From the NCBI GenBank assembly GCA_024635855.1, contig JAGXHZ010000012.1:1-9350 (forward strand): DNA of 9,350 bases. The letters run 5' to 3'. Shown here piece by piece: positions 1 to 6,656 of this stretch. Position 1 is the first letter of the stretch; each line of letters starts with the position of its first letter. The notes beneath the pieces are model-generated. The model worked only from the letters and a program-made list of their open reading frames with translations. It was not told the DNA's origin and did no database searches. Source of the stretch: Sulfuricurvum sp. (lineage in GTDB: Bacteria > Campylobacterota > Campylobacteria > Campylobacterales > Sulfurimonadaceae). A program made the position numbers and the translations under genes.

Positions 1-57
<57 letters not shown>

Positions 58-66
58 GTATAAAAG

Positions 67-141
67 TGGATGGGGTGGAAGGACTCGAACCTTCAATCTA
101 CAGTACCAAAAACTGTTGGCATACCATTTGCCTACACCCCA
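67..141 (-). tRNA. tRNA-Gln (UUG), CCA encoded
   Basis: A complete cloverleaf is readable on the minus strand: acceptor TGGGGTG pairs with CACCCCA, D-stem GGC/GCC, anticodon stem ACAGT/ACTGT around loop TTTTGGT (anticodon TTG), and T-arm GAAGG-TTCGAGT-CCTTC. The genome encodes the terminal CCA. The first acceptor pair is U1-A72, which GatB is known to recognise in organisms that make Gln-tRNA by amidating Glu-tRNA. The discriminator base is U73, where the E. coli tRNA has G73. This fits the indirect GatCAB route known from Helicobacter, but that is inference from one tRNA. Confidence 0.96.
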
Positions 142-148
142 GTCTTCT

Positions 149-161
149 GAGCGGTAGTATA
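149..161 (-). promoter_or_regulatory. Candidate promoter of the tRNA-Gln/tRNA-fMet unit
   Basis: On the minus strand a -10-like TATACT (complement of 156-161) lies about 14 bases before the first base of tRNA-Gln, so transcription would begin around 149, just ahead of the tRNA. No convincing -35 box is seen 17 bases upstream, which is common for sigma-70 promoters of this phylum. The same TATACT is one arm of a 7-bp inverted repeat (156-162 with 183-189). Confidence 0.4.
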
Positions 162-210
162 GCTTGTTTCACTTTAAATTTACTATACTTTTAGAAGAAT
201 AGCAAATGAA

Positions 211-1272
211 TTACGAAACACTGCGCTCACAAGGTAGATGATTAGTATAATCTTTTGTTTTGTCTGCTTTGATACTGCCGGATGAAAGTGCAATTAATAA
301 AGTTTCATGTATTTTTTTGGCTAAACGATAGGCTAAATTTGGAGGGACAGCATTCCCAACCATCTTGTAACCAGCAGTTAAATTATCATAATAAAACTTA
401 TGATTATCGGGAAAAGTTTGAATACGGGCACATTCTCTAATACTAAGCCGTCGGTATAAATGCTCATGAGCTGGAACAAATATTCTTATGTTTGGTTCTA
501 CGAATTCCATTTTTGGTGCAGATGGATGAAGCGGGGCATGTCTTCCACCGGCTTGAATGGTAAATGAAGGTTCATCCCAGCTTCTTACTCTATTTCTTGA
601 CATATACATTGTTGAAAAACCACCAATCATATATTCGTGATTATCTACAGTGCAATCATTTCCATTGGTATAATTTTTTTCTTTTGCAGCCAAAACATTG
701 TCTTTTAAATCCCAAATCACATCTTTCAAAAATCTTTTTTTAGGAAACTCTTTAGGAAATTCAAATGTAATATTTAAATCTTTTCTAAAACCTATAAAAA
801 AAAGTCTTTTTCTATCCTGCGGAACTTGATAATCATGAGCATTAAGCAATTCGAACGAAAGATCATAGCCACTATCAATAAAATGATTTTTTATGTTTTC
901 AAGTGCTTCGCTATGCCGTCCAGCTAACATACCTGAAACATTTTCCGCTAAAAAGAAAAGAGGTTTTTTATCTCTCAATACACGAATGAATTCAAAAAAT
1001 AGCTGTCCTCTGTGATCTTCTATCCCCCTTGACTTTCCTGCTTCGCTCCAGCTTTGACATGGAGGTCCACCAATCAATCCTATTGCTTCGGGAATATCAA
1101 TAGAAGGGACATTTGCTATGCTACGTCTGTCTAGTGTTGTTTTTGGAAAGTTTTTTTCAAATGTTTCCCAAATTTCATTATCGTATTCATTTGCCCAAAT
1201 GGTTTTAAAGCCTGCTTTTTCAAAACCCAAATCCAATCCGCCCGCACCTGAAAATAAAGAGATGATATTCAT
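211..1272 (-). CDS. Type II DNA (cytosine-5) methyltransferase, M.HaeIII-like
   Basis: A 353-residue C5-cytosine methyltransferase that would methylate host DNA at the site cut by the adjacent endonuclease. The family motifs appear in canonical order: SAM-binding FSGAGGLDLG (7-16), catalytic GPPCQSW with Cys72, ENV (110-112), QDRKR (152-156), target-recognition region about 200-270, RECARIQTFPD (279-289) and GNAVPP (306-311). From memory it is strikingly similar to M.HaeIII (GGCC), including MSRNRVR and LYRRL, but the recognition loop reads AGGRHAPLHP where HaeIII has ASGRQCQLHP, so GGCC is probable, not certain. The ATG follows the endonuclease stop by 2 bases, with AAGG (1280-1283) seven bases upstream, inside the endonuclease gene. 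About 25 residues trail motif X and look non-homologous to HaeIII. Base composition is much more AT-rich than aroC. Confidence 0.95.
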   Translation of the reverse strand: MNIISLFSGAGGLDLGFEKAGFKTIWANEYDNEIWETFEKNFPKTTLDRRSIANVPSIDIPEAIGLIGGPPCQSWSEAGKSRGIEDHRGQLFFEFIRVLRDKKPLFFLAENVSGMLAGRHSEALENIKNHFIDSGYDLSFELLNAHDYQVPQDRKRLFFIGFRKDLNITFEFPKEFPKKRFLKDVIWDLKDNVLAAKEKNYTNGNDCTVDNHEYMIGGFSTMYMSRNRVRSWDEPSFTIQAGGRHAPLHPSAPKMEFVEPNIRIFVPAHEHLYRRLSIRECARIQTFPDNHKFYYDNLTAGYKMVGNAVPPNLAYRLAKKIHETLLIALSSGSIKADKTKDYTNHLPCERSVS

Positions 1273-1274
1273 GT

Positions 1275-2129
1275 TTAGACCTTAAATACGATTAATTTTG
1301 CATCGAGTAAATTAACGGGATTATTTGGATTTTTGATTCTTACATTGGTTATAGTTACATTTGTATTGTTTAAATTTTCTATCATTTCTCTTTCAACGAG
1401 GGGAAGTGAATTATATTTCTCATTTTTCATTAAACAAATAAGTTGAAAAGATTTTGTTTCATCGTATTGATAAATATAGTTAAAAATCTTCATTGGATTT
1501 TCAATATGCCACATACCACGGATTCTTAAATCTGTAATTCCCAAAGGATCAACTTTTTTTACTTTTCCAATCTCATTGGTTTGGGTAAACTCAACAGCAG
1601 GGATTGAGGTGATGCCATTTGAGATCGTATCTTTTATTCTTTCATAAATCTCTTTATCCGCACAAAAACAATCTCCATATACAAACCATAATGACTTTAA
1701 AGTATTTGTATTTTTTGGAACATTTCCAATGACATAAAGCATATCTTTAGGAGTCCAATTCTCTTCACATGTTCTACACGCGGTTGTAATCATCGAACTA
1801 TCTGAAAAAAGTTTTGATTTTGGATAAGAACTATTAAGAGCTATCGCAGTATTGCGAGATTCTAACTTTTTAATCTCAATAGAATCACTATTTTTTAGAA
1901 TTAAATCTGGTGGATTATTTTTATTACCTTGATATGAAAATATTTGTTCAAATATTGATAGTTTTTGCTGTGGATTCTGAATATTAAATGTATTTGCAAA
2001 TGCATCTTGTATATATTCTTCTAAACCCATACCCATATTATTGGCTCGATTATTCCCATTTGTTATGGTTGCTACACTTGTTTGATAATTATTTACAGTA
2101 TTGATGAATGCTTTTAATATATTGGGCAT
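1275..2129 (-). CDS. Type II restriction endonuclease, NgoPII-like (probable GGCC)
   Basis: A 284-residue protein directly upstream of, and co-directional with, a C5 methyltransferase; it is the partner nuclease. A PD-(D/E)XK active site is visible as P74-D75 followed by E85-I-K87 (PPDLILKN, SIEIKKLE). The following stretches ALNSSYPKSKLFSD (97-110), SLWFVYGDCFCADKE (146-160) and RIKDTISNGI (164-173) match my recollection of the R.NgoPII family, which cleaves GGCC. A Cys-x2-Cys (118/121) and Cys154/156 are present, but a metal site is not established. The start ATG has GAGG (2137-2140) seven bases upstream. No controller (C) gene precedes it, so the delay between methylation and restriction must arise otherwise. 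The gene is strongly AT-rich. Function as a type II endonuclease is well supported; the exact site is inference. Confidence 0.85.
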   Translation of the reverse strand: MPNILKAFINTVNNYQTSVATITNGNNRANNMGMGLEEYIQDAFANTFNIQNPQQKLSIFEQIFSYQGNKNNPPDLILKNSDSIEIKKLESRNTAIALNSSYPKSKLFSDSSMITTACRTCEENWTPKDMLYVIGNVPKNTNTLKSLWFVYGDCFCADKEIYERIKDTISNGITSIPAVEFTQTNEIGKVKKVDPLGITDLRIRGMWHIENPMKIFNYIYQYDETKSFQLICLMKNEKYNSLPLVEREMIENLNNTNVTITNVRIKNPNNPVNLLDAKLIVFKV

Positions 2130-2140
2130 AATAATTCCTC

Positions 2141-2182
2141 GATAAAATATGATAAGAGTTTACTGCATATAAAAAAAGCAAG
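2141..2182 (-). promoter_or_regulatory. Possible promoter of the restriction-modification pair
   Basis: The only stretch upstream of the endonuclease not coding for aroC is very AT-rich. On the minus strand TATCAT (complement of 2149-2154) is one base off the -10 consensus, and TTGCTT (complement of 2176-2181) is a -35-like hexamer, but the 21-base gap is too long for a standard pair. A start near 2142 would leave only a very short leader before the GAGG ribosome site. Weak evidence. Confidence 0.22.
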
Positions 2183-2194
2183 TAATTTTATTGC
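2171..2194 (-). terminator. Weak intrinsic terminator after aroC
   Basis: Read on the minus strand, GCAATA and TA(C)TTGC form a six-pair stem with one bulged base and a four-base AAAT loop, followed at once by seven T residues. It lies 27 bases past the aroC stop, so it could end the pyrG-aroC transcript and insulate the restriction-modification genes from read-through. The stem is AT-rich, so termination is likely partial. Confidence 0.38.
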
Positions 2195-2221
2195 ATTTTG
2201 TCATAAAATTCAGATATGGCT

Positions 2222-3295
2222 TTATCGATAGTAGTTTGTAATTCCATCCATTGTGCGACCCATATTGAGCAGTAACATATCCGCAATTACTAATGCGGCC
2301 ATTGATTCAGCCACAACGGATCCGCGTACGGCGACACACGGGTCGTGACGTCCTTTGAGTGCGACGCTAACACTTTCGTTTAACGTGTTAGTGCTCTCTT
2401 GGTCGATGAAAATAGAAGGGGTCGGTTTGAAATGGACGCGGACTAGGACATCATCGCCGTTGCTCATACCCCCTAAAATCCCCCCTGAGTGGTTGGTTTT
2501 AAAGCCGTTAGGGGTGATGGAGTCGTTATTTTCTGAGGCGAGAAGCTGTGTGCTGTGAATCCCTTCACCGATTTCGACGGCTTTGACGGCGTTGATTCCC
2601 ATCATCGCTTCGGCAAGAACCGCATCGAGTTTGTAATAAAGCCCCTCACCCAGACCGATGGGAAGACCTGATATTTTGACCGTAGCAACTCCACCGACTG
2701 AATCATGGGCATTTTTAGCGGTTAAAATCGCCGCTTTTTGAGCTTCTTCAACATTTTTATCGAGGGCATAGATGGGACTTTTTGCAGGGTAGTTAAAATC
2801 GAGGGTTTGGGCAACGATACCGTGAATAGCACTGATCCCGCTGGAAAAGTCAATTCCCACACTTTTAAGCATCAGTTTTGCTACGGCTCCTCCTGCAACA
2901 CGGGCAGCAGTCTCGCGAGCACTTGAACGCCCGCCGCCGCGATAATCGCGTAAGCCGTATTTGTGAAAATAGGTAAAATCGGCATGTCCCGGACGAAAAA
3001 TATCTTTGACATTGGTGTAGTCACCGCTTTTTTGATCGGTGTTGTAGATGACCATCATGATGGGAGTTCCGGTGCTGAGACCTTCGAATACACCGCTTAG
3101 AATTTCAATTTTGTCATCTTCTTTACGTGCGGTTGCAAACTCATTTTGTCCCGGTTTGCGACGGTTGAGTTCGCTTTGGATGTACTCTTCGTCAATCGCA
3201 AGTCCTGCGGGAACGCCATCAAGGAGACAGCCGATTGCTTTTCCGTGTGATTCGCCAAAAGTGCTAATGCAAAAGCGTTCTCCGAACCGATTCAT
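2222..3295 (-). CDS. aroC: Chorismate synthase
   Basis: Last enzyme of the shikimate pathway: it converts 5-enolpyruvylshikimate-3-phosphate to chorismate with reduced FMN in the cytoplasm, feeding aromatic amino acid, folate and quinone synthesis. The 357-residue length is normal. Family signatures are visible: [10 protein letters not shown] (13-22) with His17, RRKPGQ (45-50), RPGHADFTY (101-109), the glycine/arginine-rich segment from [11 protein letters not shown] through VAGG (118-136), [11 protein letters not shown] in the C-terminal half, and [11 protein letters not shown] near the end. The start ATG overlaps the rnc stop as ATGA, with AAGGA (3303-3307) correctly placed inside rnc, so translation is probably coupled. 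It is the distal gene of the operon, and the rnc-aroC pairing matches Helicobacter and Campylobacter. Confidence 0.98.
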   Translation of the reverse strand: MNRFGERFCISTFGESHGKAIGCLLDGVPAGLAIDEEYIQSELNRRKPGQNEFATARKEDDKIEILSGVFEGLSTGTPIMMVIYNTDQKSGDYTNVKDIFRPGHADFTYFHKYGLRDYRGGGRSSARETAARVAGGAVAKLMLKSVGIDFSSGISAIHGIVAQTLDFNYPAKSPIYALDKNVEEAQKAAILTAKNAHDSVGGVATVKISGLPIGLGEGLYYKLDAVLAEAMMGINAVKAVEIGEGIHSTQLLASENNDSITPNGFKTNHSGGILGGMSNGDDVLVRVHFKPTPSIFIDQESTNTLNESVSVALKGRHDPCVAVRGSVVAESMAALVIADMLLLNMGRTMDGITNYYR

Positions 3296-3972
3296 TTTAA
3301 TTCCTTCGAGAGAATATCCAATGCGATTTTTGCCGCCTCTTGCTGAGCGTGTTTTTTGCTTTTTCCCAATGCGGATGCATACCGTTTTCCATCGATGAAC
3401 GCGGCGACTTCAAACTCTTTTTTGTGGTCGGGTCCGTGGGCTGCTATGAGCTGATAATCGGGGGTGATTCCGTAATGGGCTTGGGTGAGCTCTTGGAGTG
3501 AGGTTTTGTAATCTTTGAAGAGAGAATCGAGAGAAATCTCTTCGTGAACGTGTTCGAGGAGTTCTACGGTGATATTTCGGACACTCTCAAGTCCTGATTC
3601 GAGATAGATTGCACCCATGACGGCTTCGTAGGCATTGGCAAGGAGGGAGTTTTTATTCCGCCCGTTGTTATTTTCTTCGGCATTGGAGAGAAAAATGTGT
3701 TCACCGAGGCGCAAATAGTTTGCCAGCAGAGTAAATCCGTCTTCATTGACGAGAGACGCACGCATTTTTGAGAGGTCGCCTTCGTCAAATTTCGGAAATT
3801 TTTTGTACAGATATTCACCAACAACCAAATCCAGTACCGCGTCACCTAAAAATTCGAGTCGCTCATTATTGTAGGGCTGTTTGTAGCTTTTGTGCGTCAG
3901 CGCTTCAATAAGGAGCTTCGTATTGTGAAACTGATACCCTAGTCGTTGCTGTAGGGTTTGTAAGTTGTTCAT
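3292..3972 (-). CDS. rnc: Ribonuclease III
   Basis: Double-strand-specific endoribonuclease that processes rRNA precursors and structured RNAs. The 226 residues are an N-terminal RNase III domain carrying the signature NERLEFLGD (36-44; Glu40 and Asp44 in the active site) and the second motif [15 protein letters not shown] (111-125; Glu116 catalytic), then a C-terminal dsRNA-binding domain (about 152-223) ending in the basic [15 protein letters not shown] helix. The residue aligning with E. coli Asp114 is Asn113, a conservative metal-site change that may be lineage-typical. The ATG is preceded by AAAGGA (3984-3989) eleven bases away, a slightly long spacing. Its stop overlaps the aroC start by four bases; 39 bases separate it from the TPR gene upstream. 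Confidence 0.98.
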   Translation of the reverse strand: MNNLQTLQQRLGYQFHNTKLLIEALTHKSYKQPYNNERLEFLGDAVLDLVVGEYLYKKFPKFDEGDLSKMRASLVNEDGFTLLANYLRLGEHIFLSNAEENNNGRNKNSLLANAYEAVMGAIYLESGLESVRNITVELLEHVHEEISLDSLFKDYKTSLQELTQAHYGITPDYQLIAAHGPDHKKEFEVAAFIDGKRYASALGKSKKHAQQEAAKIALDILSKELK

Positions 3973-4011
3973 TTGATTTTGTATCCTTTATAGTGTTTGT
4001 CTGCATTCGTC

Positions 4012-5055
4012 TTACTGAAAAGAGTTATTGTCATCAAATCGTTCCTTTGTCAAGGTCATGATACTCTCAATCGAATCAATCGCATGGCAGGTAGGACAGC
4101 GATGAAAGGGTAAGAATGAGATGGTATGACACTCACCGCACACGTACTCAAATTGGAGTGTTGCTTTTATGTTATCGCACGTTCTTAGTGTAATAAGGGT
4201 ATCGAGCTCAAAAATCCCGCTGGATACAGACAGTTCACAGTTACCTTTGGCGCTGAAAAGCTCTCGTAAAAAACCGTTACGTGCAATTATATCGAAATCG
4301 AGATTTTCAGCGGGAACTCTCCATAAAATATCGGCGATTCTGACGGAGAGGGATTGATCGAAGTGCTTCCATGCCAGAGAAGGACGATAGGTGAATAGAT
4401 ACTCAAATACCAAATAGCCAAGTTGCGCATGCTGGGTGTAAAGATCAATAAGGAACGCCGCTTTTTCATCGATAGAGACCTTGGGGTCGCAAAGCAGTTG
4501 GCGTGCTTCGAGATACAGTTTTTCACATCCGCCGCTTCCTTGTATCTCAGTGAGGGATTCCATGGCTTCGAGGGCATCTTTGTATTGTTGAAGGTGCTCA
4601 TAGATGAGAATAAGGTGATGAAGTGCTTGCGGGGTGCGGGGATGATTTTGGAGCACTTGCAAGAAGCTTTGACGGGAGCGTTCTAAAAATCCTGCTTTGA
4701 AATAGCCCCGTCCGAGTTTAAGCAAAACCTCTTTTTGCACAATTTTATCGCTTTTTTTAGAGAGAAGAGCGTGATAAATCTCGATGCTTTTTTCAAAATT
4801 GCCTTGATGTTCAAACCCTTGCGCCAGAAGAAACCATGTTTCATTCGTGATGGCATTTTCGTGAATTTGAGAGGCAATACCGGCTTCGCCCGCAGAGGTG
4901 TCAAATTTCCCTAAAAAAATCTCAATCTCTTGGCTCTCGTTGGAGCTTTTGCGTCGTCCCCACCAGTAGCTTATAAAAGAGAGGATAAAAAGGAGGAGGA
5001 AAAAGACGATAATCCCAAAAAGTGGATCTCGAAATTCGATAAAAAATGTATCCAT
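4012..5055 (-). CDS. Membrane-anchored TPR protein with C-terminal zinc ribbon (LapB/YciM-like)
   Basis: A 347-residue protein with one N-terminal membrane helix (about 13-30) followed by WWGRRK, so the bulk should face the cytoplasm. Three tetratricopeptide repeats are readable at roughly 71-103, 108-141 and 142-173. After a less distinct helical region it ends in a rubredoxin-like zinc ribbon, CGEC (306-309) and CPTC (320-323). This order (membrane anchor, TPRs, zinc ribbon) is that of E. coli LapB/YciM (389 residues), which tunes lipopolysaccharide synthesis by controlling FtsH degradation of LpxC. Equivalent function here is inference from architecture; sequence similarity by eye is low. 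I chose the ATG that overlaps the recJ stop as TGATG, with GAGAGG eight bases upstream; a TTG one codon earlier is the alternative. Confidence 0.85.
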   Translation of the reverse strand: MDTFFIEFRDPLFGIIVFFLLLFILSFISYWWGRRKSSNESQEIEIFLGKFDTSAGEAGIASQIHENAITNETWFLLAQGFEHQGNFEKSIEIYHALLSKKSDKIVQKEVLLKLGRGYFKAGFLERSRQSFLQVLQNHPRTPQALHHLILIYEHLQQYKDALEAMESLTEIQGSGGCEKLYLEARQLLCDPKVSIDEKAAFLIDLYTQHAQLGYLVFEYLFTYRPSLAWKHFDQSLSVRIADILWRVPAENLDFDIIARNGFLRELFSAKGNCELSVSSGIFELDTLITLRTCDNIKATLQFEYVCGECHTISFLPFHRCPTCHAIDSIESIMTLTKERFDDNNSFQ

Positions 5056-6656
5056 CAAAATAACCTCTCTACCATGAGTTGCATCGAGATTCTACCATTA
5101 AACTCATTTTTGTTGACCGTATAGCTGCAACTCATTTTTCGGTTCTCGGGAGCTTCCAGTACACGACGAAAGGCGATAAATTCTAATGTTTTTCCTCGCA
5201 ACGGAGAGGGTTGAAGCTCAAGACGGCTGTGAGATTTATCGCTTCCGAAGAGTTTGATCCCCACAACGTGAGCATCCCGAAGTAAAAATCGTGGACGGGG
5301 ATTTCCCTCTCCATAGGGCTCAAACTGTTCTAACAGTCCCAACAAATCGGGGGTAATAGCATCGTGTTCGAGTTCGCCGATGACATCGTTTTGGGGGATA
5401 AAATCATCAGGATGTATCGTGGCGCTTGCATGATTGATAGAGCGTCGAAACTCCTCAACGTTGAGCATATCCATCGACAGTCCTGCTGCCATTTTGTGTC
5501 CGCCGAATTTGGCGAGCAGATGTTCTTGGGTTTTGATAAGGGTATAAAGGTCAACTGAGCCGATACTGCGACCGCTTCCTTTTGCAATGCCGTTATGGAT
5601 ACTCAAAACAATGGCAGGTTTTTGGAAATGGTTGACGAGTCGTGAGGCTACAATACCTACAACCCCTTCATTCCACCCCTCACCTGCTACGATAATGATG
5701 GGATCATTTGGGTTTACTTCTGCCATGGCAAGTGCTGTGGTGTGGGCTTCGATCTCTTTGCGAAGGGCATTAAGAGAGGTGAGGAGTTCAAACTGATGAT
5801 AGGCTTTTTCGGTGGTATCGGCGATTAAAAATTCGAGTGCAATCGAAGCATCTTCGAGTCGTCCGGCGGAATTGAGCCGTGGGGCGATTTGAAAACCGAT
5901 GTCTTCGGAAGAAATTTTTGTTTTGTTGAGGATGTCTCGGATGATGACAAAAGCAGGGATGTTTGAAGTGCTCATCATCTCCAATCCTGCTTTGGTCAGT
6001 GCGCGGTTTACTCCCACTAACGGCATCACGTCCGCGACAATCGCTAACGCTAGGAACGGGAAAAATTGGCGCATATCGATCGTAAGCCCCAGCTCACTTT
6101 TGATGAGCCCCATCAAGAGCCATGCGACTTGCGCACCGCAAATATCTTTGAACGGATAGGGGCAATCGTGCTGTTTTGGATTGACGATGGCGTACACATC
6201 GGGTAGGACGTCGCTTGGGGTATGATGATCGGTGATGATGAGGTCGATTCCGCGCTCTTTGCACACTGACGCCGCTTCGATGGCATTGATACCGTTATCA
6301 ACGGTAAATACGACATCGGCATCTATGCGTTCTAACACCCCTTTGGAAACGCCGTACCCATCGGTAAAACGGTTGGGGATAGTGGCAGTGAGAGGGTAGT
6401 TTATGAGGTGAAAGAACCGTTTTACAATCGCGGTAGAAGTGACGCCATCGACATCATAATCCCCCACGAGCGCTATCTTTTCGTTGTTGCGAATAGCGTT
6501 GGCAATACGAATCGCAGCTTTGGCTGCATCTTTAAGGAGGCTTGGATGGGGAATGTCTGCGAGCTTTTCACTTTTGAGGTGAAAACGCTGACGTAAAAAT
6601 GCTTCTAAACTTCTTGTATCAAGAAGCGGAGCATTAGGCAGGGTTTGTGTGCTCAC
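5055..6656 (-). CDS. recJ: Single-stranded-DNA-specific exonuclease RecJ
   Basis: A 5'-to-3' single-strand DNA exonuclease for recombination and mismatch or base-excision repair. DHH-phosphoesterase motifs bind two metals: DYDVDG, TVDNG, TDHH and [12 protein letters not shown] (71-76, 123-127, 147-150 and 212-223, numbered from the upstream TTG). DHHA1 motifs follow: [19 protein letters not shown] and GGHKMAAG (about 332-397), then a C-terminal OB-like region. At 533-538 residues it is short beside E. coli (577) but normal for this phylum. The start is uncertain: no in-frame ATG lies near the expected N-terminus. GTG at 6656 is chosen because weak SD-like GAGC precedes it; TTG at 6671 lacks a ribosome site. 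Either start overlaps the pyrG end (by 23 or 38 bases), implying coupling. The stop shares one base with the TPR gene's ATG. Confidence 0.95.
   Translation of the reverse strand: MSTQTLPNAPLLDTRSLEAFLRQRFHLKSEKLADIPHPSLLKDAAKAAIRIANAIRNNEKIALVGDYDVDGVTSTAIVKRFFHLINYPLTATIPNRFTDGYGVSKGVLERIDADVVFTVDNGINAIEAASVCKERGIDLIITDHHTPSDVLPDVYAIVNPKQHDCPYPFKDICGAQVAWLLMGLIKSELGLTIDMRQFFPFLALAIVADVMPLVGVNRALTKAGLEMMSTSNIPAFVIIRDILNKTKISSEDIGFQIAPRLNSAGRLEDASIALEFLIADTTEKAYHQFELLTSLNALRKEIEAHTTALAMAEVNPNDPIIIVAGEGWNEGVVGIVASRLVNHFQKPAIVLSIHNGIAKGSGRSIGSVDLYTLIKTQEHLLAKFGGHKMAAGLSMDMLNVEEFRRSINHASATIHPDDFIPQNDVIGELEHDAITPDLLGLLEQFEPYGEGNPRPRFLLRDAHVVGIKLFGSDKSHSRLELQPSPLRGKTLEFIAFRRVLEAPENRKMSCSYTVNKNEFNGRISMQLMVERLF

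Noticed and set aside
156..189. Inverted repeat as a strong intrinsic terminator of the R-M genes
   Set aside because: The 20-base loop is large and no T-tract follows on either strand.
3048..3398. Plus-strand open frame of 116 codons opposite aroC and rnc
   Set aside because: It is antisense to two strongly conserved genes, crosses their junction, and its translation resembles no protein family.
3564..3845. 93-codon minus-strand frame inside rnc
   Set aside because: It is out of frame with the conserved RNase III catalytic region and has no independent support.
5056..5058. TTG start for the TPR protein
   Set aside because: It adds a single residue; the adjacent ATG has better spacing from GAGAGG and forms a typical TGATG overlap with the recJ stop.
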